NCBI GenBank assembly: GCA_023053575.1
Contig: JAKZAP010000017.1
Coordinates: forward strand, 20,698,799 to 20,762,798
DNA from: Branchinecta lynchi
Lineage: Eukaryota; Arthropoda; Branchiopoda; Anostraca; Branchinectidae
DNA: 64,000 nucleotides
Direction of reading: 5' to 3'
In this document: positions 55,190 to 64,000 of the stretch, one piece after another
Layout of the letters: each line of letters begins with the position of its first letter
Position numbering within the stretch: the stretch's first letter is position 1
Translations under genes and position numbers: made by a program
The notes under the pieces: model-generated
The model's input: the letters and a program-made list of their open reading frames with translations, nothing else
Databases searched by the model: none
Told to the model about the DNA's origin: nothing

Positions 55190-56145
55190 TTCAATAATGA
55201 CAATTAGCTTTTTAAAATCTACCCCACCCTTTCTTGACCCCATTCCCCCAGAAATCTCCGTTAAAAAACAATTAAACTACTCGGAGTTACTTTAACCAAT
55301 GATTTAAAATGGGATGCCCACACCAAAAGCATTTTAAAATAAGCCTCCTCATGTATTGCCGTTTTGAAACTACTTATAAAATTTTCTTGCCCTTCTAAAG
55401 ACCTCCTTAAAATTTACATTAGTTTTATAAGACCTATTCTTGAATACGGTTGTCCTGTTTGGCACTTCCGGCTCTCTTCATAATGATGTTATATTATATC
55501 ATAACGATGTTATGATATAGGCGCGCTCTTAATATGTTATTGGTTGAATTTTCTTCTCTTCTTTGTATGTTGCCCGAGCATTTGTTGAGTCCCTCTCTGC
55601 CGGGTAACTTCCTGATATTTAGTTATTTTGTTTTGTTGTAAATAATAAAACCTTGAACCTTCAGAACACACACACCGTATCGAGAACATTCAACAAAGGG
55701 CCCTCATGATTATGGGAGGGTAAAGTGCACTAAAAAGGAACCTACTAAAAAGGATAGAACCTACTAAAAAGGTTCAAACTGGCTACCTTGGAAGAGAGAC
55801 AAACCCGCCTTAGCGTCGATTTCGGTATTAAAACCTTATCTGTCCCCCGATTACGTAATATTCTCCCACCCCCCTATTCTCCTATAAGTATTAGACCCCA
55901 GCGACAGAAATCCCAGAAAATCCCCAAACTAGCCCCTGTGGCTCTTCATGAAAGATATAGAAGGAGTTTTGTTCCAGCATTTGTTGAGTTGTACAACAAC
56001 CGATAAGTTAGTCCCTTTTAGTGTTTTTTTGTCATCATTCGTTACTAAGTGTTATGCATTCTTCATTTTGTATGACACAAAGGTCAATTTCAGAGGTAAC
56101 GCTGTGACAGCTGCTTTTGAGAAATAAAATTCTATTCTATTCTAA
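55190..56145 (+). pseudogene. 5'-truncated LINE with (TTCTA)n tail
   Basis: GVTLTNDLKWDAHTKSIL and IYISFIRPILEYGCPVWH mark the LINE thumb region; after an insertion at about 55480-55665 (itself a LINE-like 3' tail), TLEERQTRLSVDFGIKTLSV ... RYRRSFVPAFVELYNN completes the protein. Tail ATTCTATTCTATTC. A minus-strand copy is at 20165-20470. Confidence 0.7.
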
Positions 56146-56689
56146 GTTTACGGAATAATGTTGATTCCAGAACAGCCAGCTACTTCCGTAAAATCTGTTC
56201 CTGTGTCAAAGAATATCAATTCAAGAAGAATCAAAAACACTGCAAGTGAAGTAGTCATTCAGGTTGCAAATCAAGGTAACGGAAACGTTTGCGATGTAAC
56301 TTGATGAAAGCACGGAGAACGTCAAAACAAAACAATTAACAAAGAAACATGATGACTGAAATAAACATTGCGGTTAAGTAAGTCGAGCCGAGACTTGGTA
56401 CAAATTTTAGCTACAAAGCAGCCTCAAGTGTCTCATTGAATTTGTATATATCTGTAACAAACATCGTCTTTTCACGTTGCAAACTTTTCGAACCTTGATT
56501 AGGGATAGGCGGTAAGAAAAAGCCTAGGAACCACCGTATTAGAGCAATGTACTTCAATAGTCGGCTGCTTCCTAACCGAACCAACAAAATATGACTGCTT
56601 GGAACTAAAGGGCGTAGAACTCATATTTTTTAGTTACTAGGTTTTGAATGTAAAATAAACCTGTAAAAAACCCAGGTTTGTTTCCTTCC

Positions 56690-56885
56690 CCGAAGTTGAA
56701 CAAGAGGATTGACAGCCTGACGAGGACCATTGCCAAGAAGGGCCGAAATATCGCTGACGAAGAATCGTAGCTGACGTATCCGTTGTAAACATTGTTTGAA
56801 TAAATAGCTCTAATAAAATTCAGCTGACGTATCCGTTTTATACTGTCAAATATGATTCGCAGTCCGCTTGGGCTAGAGGAATATC
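56690..56885 (-). mobile_element. Penelope-like terminal-repeat pieces
   Basis: CTGACGAGGACCATTGCC ... GGGCCGAAATATCGCTGACG, then a second partial unit to GGGCTAGAGGAATA. Two adjacent decayed units, immediately beside gene B's second-to-last exon. Confidence 0.5.
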
Positions 56886-56911
56886 TTTACCCTCGAAGGA
56901 GCACGACCTAC

Positions 56912-57125
56912 CTTAGCTTGGAGTCTACAACAGCATATGGATCGGAATCCGGTCCCATTTTGCACGATCCGGCCGGATGGTAGACGGTAGTGGGGGCAGC
57001 ACGGACAGTACACTCAAGCCACTCTTCCGATTCCTTCTCAAGATTTTCACATGGGAGCAGCACTGGGGTTATATTCTGCTTCTTGAAAGCTTCCGTCCGA
57101 GCAATATTCAGAGAGAACTTGAGTC
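56912..57125 (-). CDS. Gene B second-to-last exon: catalytic-His segment
   Basis: 214 bases, same phases as gene A exon 8. LKFSLNIARTEAFKKQNITP ... TTVYHPAGSCKMGPDSDPYA VVDSKLR contains the GMC His motif. Acceptor TTCGCAG, donor AAG|GTAGGT. Protein identity with gene A is moderate, so the duplication is not recent. Upstream exons lie past the window end. Confidence 0.92.
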
Positions 57126-57173
57126 CTGCGAATAATAATGCTATTACATGACTGTCTTCAAAGTTACAAACTA

Positions 57174-57583
57174 AGGCGTATTCTCGCCGTTCCCCGAGGA
57201 GTCCACTCGAGGAGTCCCCGTGTTCCTGTTTGTCCCGGGGACTCACTCCCCGTATTCTCGCCAGTTCCACGGACGGAGAATGCTCCGATTATCATTACCA
57301 TCATCAAAAAGGACTCCCTTTCAGATTCGTAGGGGAATCAATTTTTGCTGGTGTTGGCGCAATGTAAAATAAATTTAAAAGAATCAGAATAAACAAAACG
57401 AAAACTATAGTGGATCCAGACTAATTTCGTCAACTATAATTGTTTTTCGAAAAAAATCCATTTTAGCATTCCCCGTATTCTCGTTGTTTTCCGTAGGTCG
57501 AGTCCGCGTGGAGTGACTCCCTCTATTCTCGACGTTCCCTCCGATTCCCCAAGGAGTCCTCGGGGAACGGCAAGAATACGCCT
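57174..57583. mobile_element. MITE AGGCGTATTCTCGCCG, CTA duplication
   Basis: AGGCGTATTCTCGCCGTTCC at the left and its near-inverse at the right; CTA on both flanks (57171-57173, 57584-57586). The interior repeats CCCCGTATTCTCG and GAGGAGTCC. A 3-bp duplication fits the Harbinger group, though unproven. Confidence 0.65.
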
Positions 57584-57777
57584 CTAGTCTGTATTCTATC
57601 GATTCCAACTTGTGAGGAATTCCCAAACCAAATTAACTTCCCAAGACCCCCAGAGAGATTGGAAACGTAACCTTTAGGTAGGGGGCTTTTCCGGATATAG
57701 AAGAGCATCTTATAGCGAGTTGGAGTTGATTTTAGGAGAGATTTTATAGTTAGAGTTTAGCTCAAATGAGCCCTCAC

Positions 57778-57908
57778 CAGGGGCGTCACGACTGGGGGGG
57801 GGGGGAGGGGTCGCAGTCGTTTTTTCTGCAGAAAAGTCGGTAAAAATTACCAGCCAGTCGGTAAACGCCTCGTCCCTACCCCAAACATTTTGGCTAGTAA
57901 CGCCTCTG
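57778..57908. mobile_element. Compact hAT MITE, 131 bp, with poly-G
   Basis: CAGGGGCGTCACGACTGG at the left, CTAGTAACGCCTCTG at the right; flanks GCCCTCAC and ACCCTCAC differ in one base, the 8-bp hAT duplication. The reference copy for the CAGRGGCGT family in this window. Confidence 0.7.
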
Positions 57909-58092
57909 ACCCTCACTATACCAGTGCCAGTATAATCGGAACCAAACATCACCCAAGGTAGGTTCATTCCATCCTAGCATTATACCTTCTGGTTTCGATG
58001 TTACCTCTCGTATTCAAAACTACGCTTTTATTATTATCTGAGGTACTGCACGTGCTCGTCAAACACGTTTTGTCATGGACTTTGACTAAAGT

Positions 58093-58390
58093 CGCTTTTA
58101 TACTGACGCGTCGAGGCTTTCACACTAAACTACGCAACCTCTACGTCGCGCTTGCGGTGACGCAACGCAGAGCTTACGCAGGCATCAGGCTTTTCAGGGA
58201 AAAATGGAAGTTTTGAAGACAAACTGGAGAAAACCTCTAACGATGAAAGAAACGAGAATTCACCATAAGAAACCGAGAAAGGAAAACATGAATGCAACAT
58301 CCAGAGTGATAGCTTGTCGCACAGGTGTGAAAGAGACGCTACGCAATCTTTACGCAGCCCATCGCAACGACGCGTCAATGTGAAAGCTCA
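58093..58390. mobile_element. MITE with GACGCGTC ends
   Basis: CTTTTATACTGACGCGTCG at the left pairs with CGACGCGTCAATGTGAAAG at the right, with further inverted CTACGCAACCTC / AGACGCTACGCAATC blocks. No coding content. Confidence 0.5.
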
Positions 58391-58667
58391 CTACGAATAA
58401 AGGTTTGAAGGTTTAAAGCCAATCATCCGCCCGGGATAGCGCAGAAGCTTTCACCCAGAAAACAGCCAAATCCGAAGTTCAAACATTCCCAGTTCTGTGG
58501 AAGGCTTTATCTGGAGTGCTTTTAAATTACTGTTTTGCTAAAGAACGGTTTGCCGGAAGTGAAACCGAAATATCCGAAATTTGATTTATCCCTCGCGCAT
58601 CATTTTAGCGGGAAAAGAAAAAAAAAACACACAATCTCGTTAACTCACTACGTTCGACTCACGCACC

Positions 58668-58885
58668 CAGAGGCGTCAATGTTGTCGGCCACACTGTAAT
58701 CAAAACTGAGTCTTTTTTTTCTGATAGCTTTAAAAAAAAAATTCGGTTTAATGAATAAAGATACTGACGTAAAATCTACCAACAAACTTATTGGTGAACG
58801 AAAAAACACTCGATAAATAAAACCAGATAATCGGTAAAATACCTTAGCCTGCCCCAGACATTTTGGTTTGTAAAGCCTCTGCCCA
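58668..58885. mobile_element. hAT-like element (CAGAGGCGT...GCCTCTG)
   Basis: CAGAGGCGTCAATG and TTTGTAAAGCCTCTG are inverted ends. Decayed interior. No clear duplication. Confidence 0.5.
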
Positions 58886-59016
58886 TACTGATACATATAC
58901 GTCCCTCCTCCGACACACCGTTAAGCCTAATTATAACTCTCTACATTGGTAATAGGGAGAAAAGTACGCTAACAAGGGAACTGTCGGCACAATACCTCGT
59001 GCAGCATTAGCCTTAT

Positions 59017-62000
59017 TGTGTTGCGAGAGCAACACTTTGGTTTTGTCCTCGTTTTTTTTTTTTTTTTCCTATGACTCCGATTTCATTTTATTCCTGGTAA
59101 CTGGGAAGGGTCTAACCTGTGCGGTTTTTACGGAAAGCGTGGACCTTAGGCCGGATTGATGAATATGACATTACATTTTGGAAAGCTCCGTAGAACTCTT
59201 GCCTGGGGCCAATAAGGATGGTTTTTGCTTGTCATCGAGCCAGAGCCTACGGTTTGCGAAGTGAAGTGGAGTTGTATAGCCTATGTCGGAGAGGACCATC
59301 TCAAGTTGTGTAGCGAACCTTTCGTTTCATCAAACCATGTTTCTGCTTTCGAGTGGAAAGCTCCGTTCTAGCACGCTAGCAGGCAGGCACCAGTTTCAAA
59401 TTGAAGATGGAAAAAAATCTATAAGTGTTAAATATATGCGGCAGTTACCCGGCCCCACAGCCAACATATCTTCTTTGAGTGATAAATAGAAAAATCTACA
59501 GAGACAAAAAAGTGGCTTTTTCCCACGGGTCCGAAAGTGCTGCCATCTATTGTTTCTGTCCATGTCTGTGACGATTCCAGCTGAGTTTATAATTTTTTTT
59601 TTTTGCACTTGGGTTTGCGGTAGAGTAACGGTATCAGATGTGCCTCTTAAACTTTAAAAGTTCTCTCATTGCTAAAGAAACTAGAGCTTATCCTTTGCTC
59701 CTTTCTAAGTCGTGACGTTAGAAAGTTGGCCTACGGCAAAACAGTCAACTTTTGAACTAAGACAGGTAGAATTTTTTTTTCGACGGCAATCGATAGCCAC
59801 TGATGAGCTGATCAAAGTATATGTCATCCATTTTTGGTACAAAAATTCCTTCATGAGATACACCAGTTTGAAAATTTCAAAGGGGTTGACAACTTCAGTA
59901 GTAAGGTACATTGAAACCAAAAATAGGCGATAGCAGTTATGAGCCATGTAGGGGACTTTTAAGCAACAGTCGACTGTTAGCTCATAATCATCTTCGGTAA
60001 TGAGGGCCTTGCAGCTTTTGCTAGTTGGTGTACCTGTTATTTGTTTCCGGTGTATTCGATGGTAAGAACGATTTGGTTCCATTTGTGTACGCGATTTCAG
60101 CTGAGTTTATCATTCGTTTTTTTGCACTTGGGTTTGCGGTAGAGAAATGGTATCAGATGTACCTCTTAAACTTTAGAAGTTCTCTCATTGCTAAAGAAAC
60201 TAGAGCTTATCCTTTGCTCCTTTCTAAGTGGTGACGTTAGAAAGTTGGCCTACGGCAAAAAAGTCAACTTTTGAACTAAGACAGGTAGAATTTTTTTTTT
60301 CGACGGCAATCGATAGCCGCTGATGAGCTGATCAAAGTATATGTCATCCATTTTTTGGTACACAAATTCCTTCATGAGATACACCAGTTTGAAAGTTTCA
60401 AGGGGTTGACAACTTCAGTAGTAAGGTACACACTGAAACCAAAAATAGGTGATACCAGTTGTGAGACATGTAGGGGACTTGTACGCGGCAGTCGAGTGTT
60501 AGCTCATAATCATCTTCGGCAATAAGGGGTTTGCAGCTTTCGCTAGTTGGCGTACCTGTCATTTGATGGTAAGAACAATTAGGTTCCCAATTGTAAGACA
60601 TGCAAGGGACTTGTCAGTAATAATAGGCTGTTATGCTACAAAAATCTTCAGCGATGAGGGGTTTGAAACTTTTGCTAGCCGGTGTACCCATTATTTTTAT
60701 CCGGTGAACTTGATGTCTATCACGGGAAAGGGACTTGTCAGTAGAATCGGTGCACGAGGGGCTAGAAATTTGTGCAAATTGTTGCACATTGTATTCGATT
60801 TATATAAAACTGACGGTAAGAAAGTTTGTATCGATGGTCTCTCGCTGTATCCTAGGATTTACTGTTTTCGCAACGGGTACAAACGATAATGTAAAATAAG
60901 GTAGTTTCGTAATAATTAATAGTGTCATCTATGGTATTTTAATCCTGAAAAGTTACGGATAGCTTTATAATACCAACTAGATTATATAGGATATTGTTCC
61001 AAGTTTTCATCCGTCACGATGTCTACGATTGAAAAGGATAAAGTTCAACTGACTGCAAAGTCAATTTAGTCCCTTTTTCCGATATTCTTTTGTTGTGGTT
61101 AGGGCAATCGATGCCCTTGATGAGCTGATCAAAGTATATGTCATCCATTTTTTTTGAACAAAAATCCTTCATGAGATAAACCAGTTTGAAAGTTTCAAGG
61201 GGTTGACAACTTCAGGAGTAAGGTACACACTGAAACCAAAAATAGGCGATACCAGTTGTGAGACATGTAAGGGACTTGTAAGCAACAGTCGACTGTAGGC
61301 AACAGTCGACTGTTAGCTCGTAATCATCTTCGGCAATGAGGAGTTTGCAGCTTTTGCTAGTTGGTATACCTGTTATTTGTATCAGGTGTATTAGATGGTA
61401 AGAACAATTTTGTTCCCAAAAAGCCAAAACGGCTTTTATGCTATAATCATCTTCAGCGATGAGGGGTTTGCAACTTTTAATAGCTGGTGTATCCATTATT
61501 TGTTCCGATGAATTTGATGTCAATCCCGGGAGAGGGACTTGTAAGTAAGAATCGGTTCACGAGGGGCTAGAAATTTTTGAAAATTGGTGCACATTGTATT
61601 CGATATCTGTAAATATGACGGTAAGAAAGTTTGTATCGATGGTCTATCGCTATAACCGAAGATTAACTGTTTACACAACGGGTACAAACGATACGGTAAT
61701 CTAAAACAATAAGGTAGTTTTGTAATAATTAATAGTGTCATCTATGGTATTTTAGTCCTGAAACGTTACGGATAGCTTTATAATACCAACTAGATTATAT
61801 AAGATATTGTTCCAAGTTTTCATCCGTCACGATATCTACGATTGAAAAGGATAAAGTTCAACTGACCGCCAAGTCAATTTAGTCCCTTCTTCCGATATTG
61901 TTTTGTTGTTGGTTTTACAACGCTAAAGAACAGCTTTTGATCATGTGATTATTCTTTTTAGAACATACCGTTTTAAAAGCTTCGATAAGTTGACAATTTC

Positions 62001-62057
62001 AGCATTTAACCGACAGCGAAGAAACAAAACCAAAGTGTTGCTCTCGCAACACTTTAG
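59017..62057. mobile_element. 3.0 kb hairpin-ended element with internal repeats
   Basis: Both ends carry a self-complementary GTGTTGC-GAGA-GCAACAC hairpin followed by TTTGG(TTTTG), in inverted orientation. Inside, ~500-bp blocks (TCTCTCATTGCTAAAGAAAC ... TTCGACGGCAATCGATAGCC) recur near 59.65 and 60.18 kb, and ~800-bp blocks recur at 60.63 and 61.43 kb. On the minus strand five blocks translate to a shared module (TGTPTSKSCKPLIAEDDYEL). A 260-bp fragment is at 4014. Class unknown. Confidence 0.5.
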
Positions 62058-62811
62058 TCGGCGAAGCCGGACAAAGGTTGCCGCAACACTTCACGTTGTC
62101 CCGGCAACGTAGGTCTAGTTCGAGCTCATTTGAGAGCTACAGTAGATGTATGCTTAAGTGAACGTTTGTTGACATTGGACTTTACCATTTTCATGCACTT
62201 ACTGTGTCTTATGAATTGTCCAAATAGGTGTTATAAGGTGTATTACGGACTCCTCTTTTCTTCGTAGCGCGCTGTAGTAAGGTGAATAAGGAGAACAGAC
62301 CCGCGTTCTATTGTCGCTTATGCAGGGTCAATCGGATCGCTTGGTTGGTTCCGCCAGCGGGCCGAGGAAAGGAGAAGCGTCGTCAGGGTTGCACCGGGAA
62401 ATACTAAAGTTCTACTTTGTTGGAAGTTGAAGAAACAACTTTTCTTCAAAAGAACACGTTTTGTTCTGTGACGACTGCTTACTGCTAGTTCGAGGATCAA
62501 TACTGTCCATCTGTAAATTTAATAGCTTTTTACAATATATTGGGCGTCAAATTGTACTCTTGTACTTCAAGTAGTACTAAGAAAACTATTTGAACAGGCG
62601 TGTGTATTAAGACGTAAACATCGCGTACAGCTCTATTCAGCTTATTACACCTATCTGTACAATGTTTTAAGCAGTTTAAGCTAACTACCAGTTAGCCAAA
62701 GTAGGTAATTTACGGCATCTGAAAATACCTGAATAGGCATTTTGGATCCTCATTCTACCATATAGACCAAAACTGAAAGTAATTCATTCAACGTGTGTTT
62801 TTTGTGTTTCT
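62058..62811. other. Unassigned intronic DNA
   Basis: Begins with a second small hairpin-rich stretch (GTTGCCGCAACACTTCACG). Otherwise nothing recognised. Confidence 0.35.
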
Positions 62812-63830
62812 GGGATCCCAAAACGTAAGTGGAGGGATACCGATGACATCGCAAAAGTTGTCCGTCTGTCAGCATGATAACTCTCGAAGGAAATGAGATA
62901 TTTTGATGAAACTTGGTGTGAGGACTCATCGAGTCAAGGGAAAGGTCGAGTTCGTAGATGGGCCCGATAGCTGCATATTTAGAGGAGGGGGAGGGGTTTC
63001 AAATTAGGGGGCGAAACAAATATTTTTTTAAAACTGATGAGATAGTTGATTACGAGGTAAGACGACATGCTGAACACGAATATGAATACCATTGTCACCC
63101 CGGACAATTAGTTCACCCGGAATCTGGCCAAATCCGGAAAGTCTGTTAAAAGTAAAAGTTTTATCTGAAGTTGATTAGATATCCGATTTAGGAGTAAGGA
63201 GACATGCTGAATGCGAATATGAAAATAATTTTCTCTTCGGACAAGTAGATCGGCCGGAATCCGGCCAAAACCGGAAAGTTTGTCAAAAATAAAAGATTAA
63301 TCTGAAGTTGATTAGAGGTTGGATTTAAGGATGGTGAAACATGCTTATTTTGTCGCCGGACAAGTAGATCGCCCGGAATCCGGCCATGACCGGAAAATCT
63401 GTTAAAAGTAAAAGTTTTATATGAATTTCAGTAGGTGTTCGGTTAACGGGTAAGAAGGCATGCTGAATTCGTGTATGACAATCATTTTATACCTGGACAC
63501 ATTTCACCACAAAACCTGCTGAAATCGGAAAATTTGTTAAAAGTTGATGTTTTATGTGAAGTTGATTATGGAGATATGGATGTTATGGATTTACGCTGAA
63601 TCTGTTTTTGAACTTCAATTTTTTTGCAAGACAAGTAGTTCGCCCGGAATCCGGCTGAAACCGGAAATTTGGCAGAAGTAATGCTGGAACTTTCGTCAAA
63701 GTAGACATGACGCAGGCTATAGGGGTAAACTCACTTCGTCTTCTCCGATGATTACCACTGGGCTGCTACAAGACCCGATTGTCTGTAAATATTCAATTTA
63801 TGGGATCCCATCGAAACCTTCGGTCTTGTT
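62812..63830 (-). mobile_element. CCGG-rich element, copy 5
   Basis: Reverse orientation: GGGATCCCAAAACGTAAG at the left and CGGTCTTGTT at the right. Six ~100-130-bp units with GCCCGGAATCCGGC and AAGTTGATTAGA lie between. Confidence 0.6.
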
Positions 63831-63839
63831 CGTAAATAC

Positions 63840-63906
63840 TCTATTCCACTTCTAACTGAAAGCTATTTGGACAATAAACTTGATTGATTGATCGATTGAT
63901 TAAAGT
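63840..63906 (+). mobile_element. Truncated LINE/SINE 3' end, (TTGA)n tail
   Basis: AAAGCTATTTGGACAATAAA followed by TTGA/TCGA units. Matches the minus-strand tail at 39605-39665. Beyond it to the window end nothing is recognised. Confidence 0.55.
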
Positions 63907-64000
63907 ATCTGTTCACATAAGCATACCTCTACTGCAGGTACTCAGTTGCGATATACTTAGGAAAATGACTTTTAGACTTCAACTGAATCAGAACTTCGCT

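Overview
The window looks like part of a large, transposon-rich invertebrate genome. Genes are split by long introns with GT-AG borders, coding density is very low, and there are LINEs with short-repeat tails, hAT-, piggyBac- and Tc1-like short elements and Penelope-like terminal repeats. The host protein family (insect-type glucose dehydrogenase, a GMC oxidoreductase) favours an arthropod or near relative, but the species cannot be fixed from sequence alone.

Host genes. Both supported genes are on the minus strand, head to tail. Gene A runs from a start codon at 49400 to a stop at 7681 in nine coding exons. All exon joins keep phase except at exon 5, where one base appears to be missing. Restoring the phase gives about 610 residues with an N-terminal hydrophobic region, FAD-binding loop, both GMC signatures and the C-terminal His and Asn motifs. 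Gene B contributes only its last two coding exons (56912-57125 and 52082-52262 or 52268); the rest lies beyond the window's right end. Two partial copies of gene A exons (7 and 8) lie in neighbouring introns.

Mobile DNA fills nearly everything else. The best preserved element is a LINE at about 24541-29395, whose ORF1 and ORF2 share one reading frame broken only by two TAG codons. Other content: Penelope-like terminal-repeat pieces, often head-to-head (8.6, 11.4, 17.4, 48.1, 56.7 kb and others); a 1.44 kb near-perfect palindrome with 4-bp target duplication (13135-14576); a 3.0 kb hAT with 8-bp duplication and younger insertions inside it (30312-33315); a family with CCGG-rich internal repeats (12.1-15.0, 15.4-16.3, 42.1-43.2, 44.3-46.2, 62.8-63.8 kb); arrays of ~280-bp units sharing GATGAAACTTG (5.7-7.35, 29.45-33.7, 52.4-54.3 kb); and a 3.0 kb hairpin-ended element (59.0-62.06 kb). 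Insertions are nested several layers deep.

No rRNA gene, convincing tRNA gene, CRISPR array or bacterial-type operon was seen. Family names for elements without a transposase rest on terminal repeats and target duplications only. The most useful leads are the shared-frame LINE with UAG codons, the altered splice acceptor of gene B, the exon 5 lesion of gene A, the duplicated exon fragments, and several repeat families I could not match to a known class.
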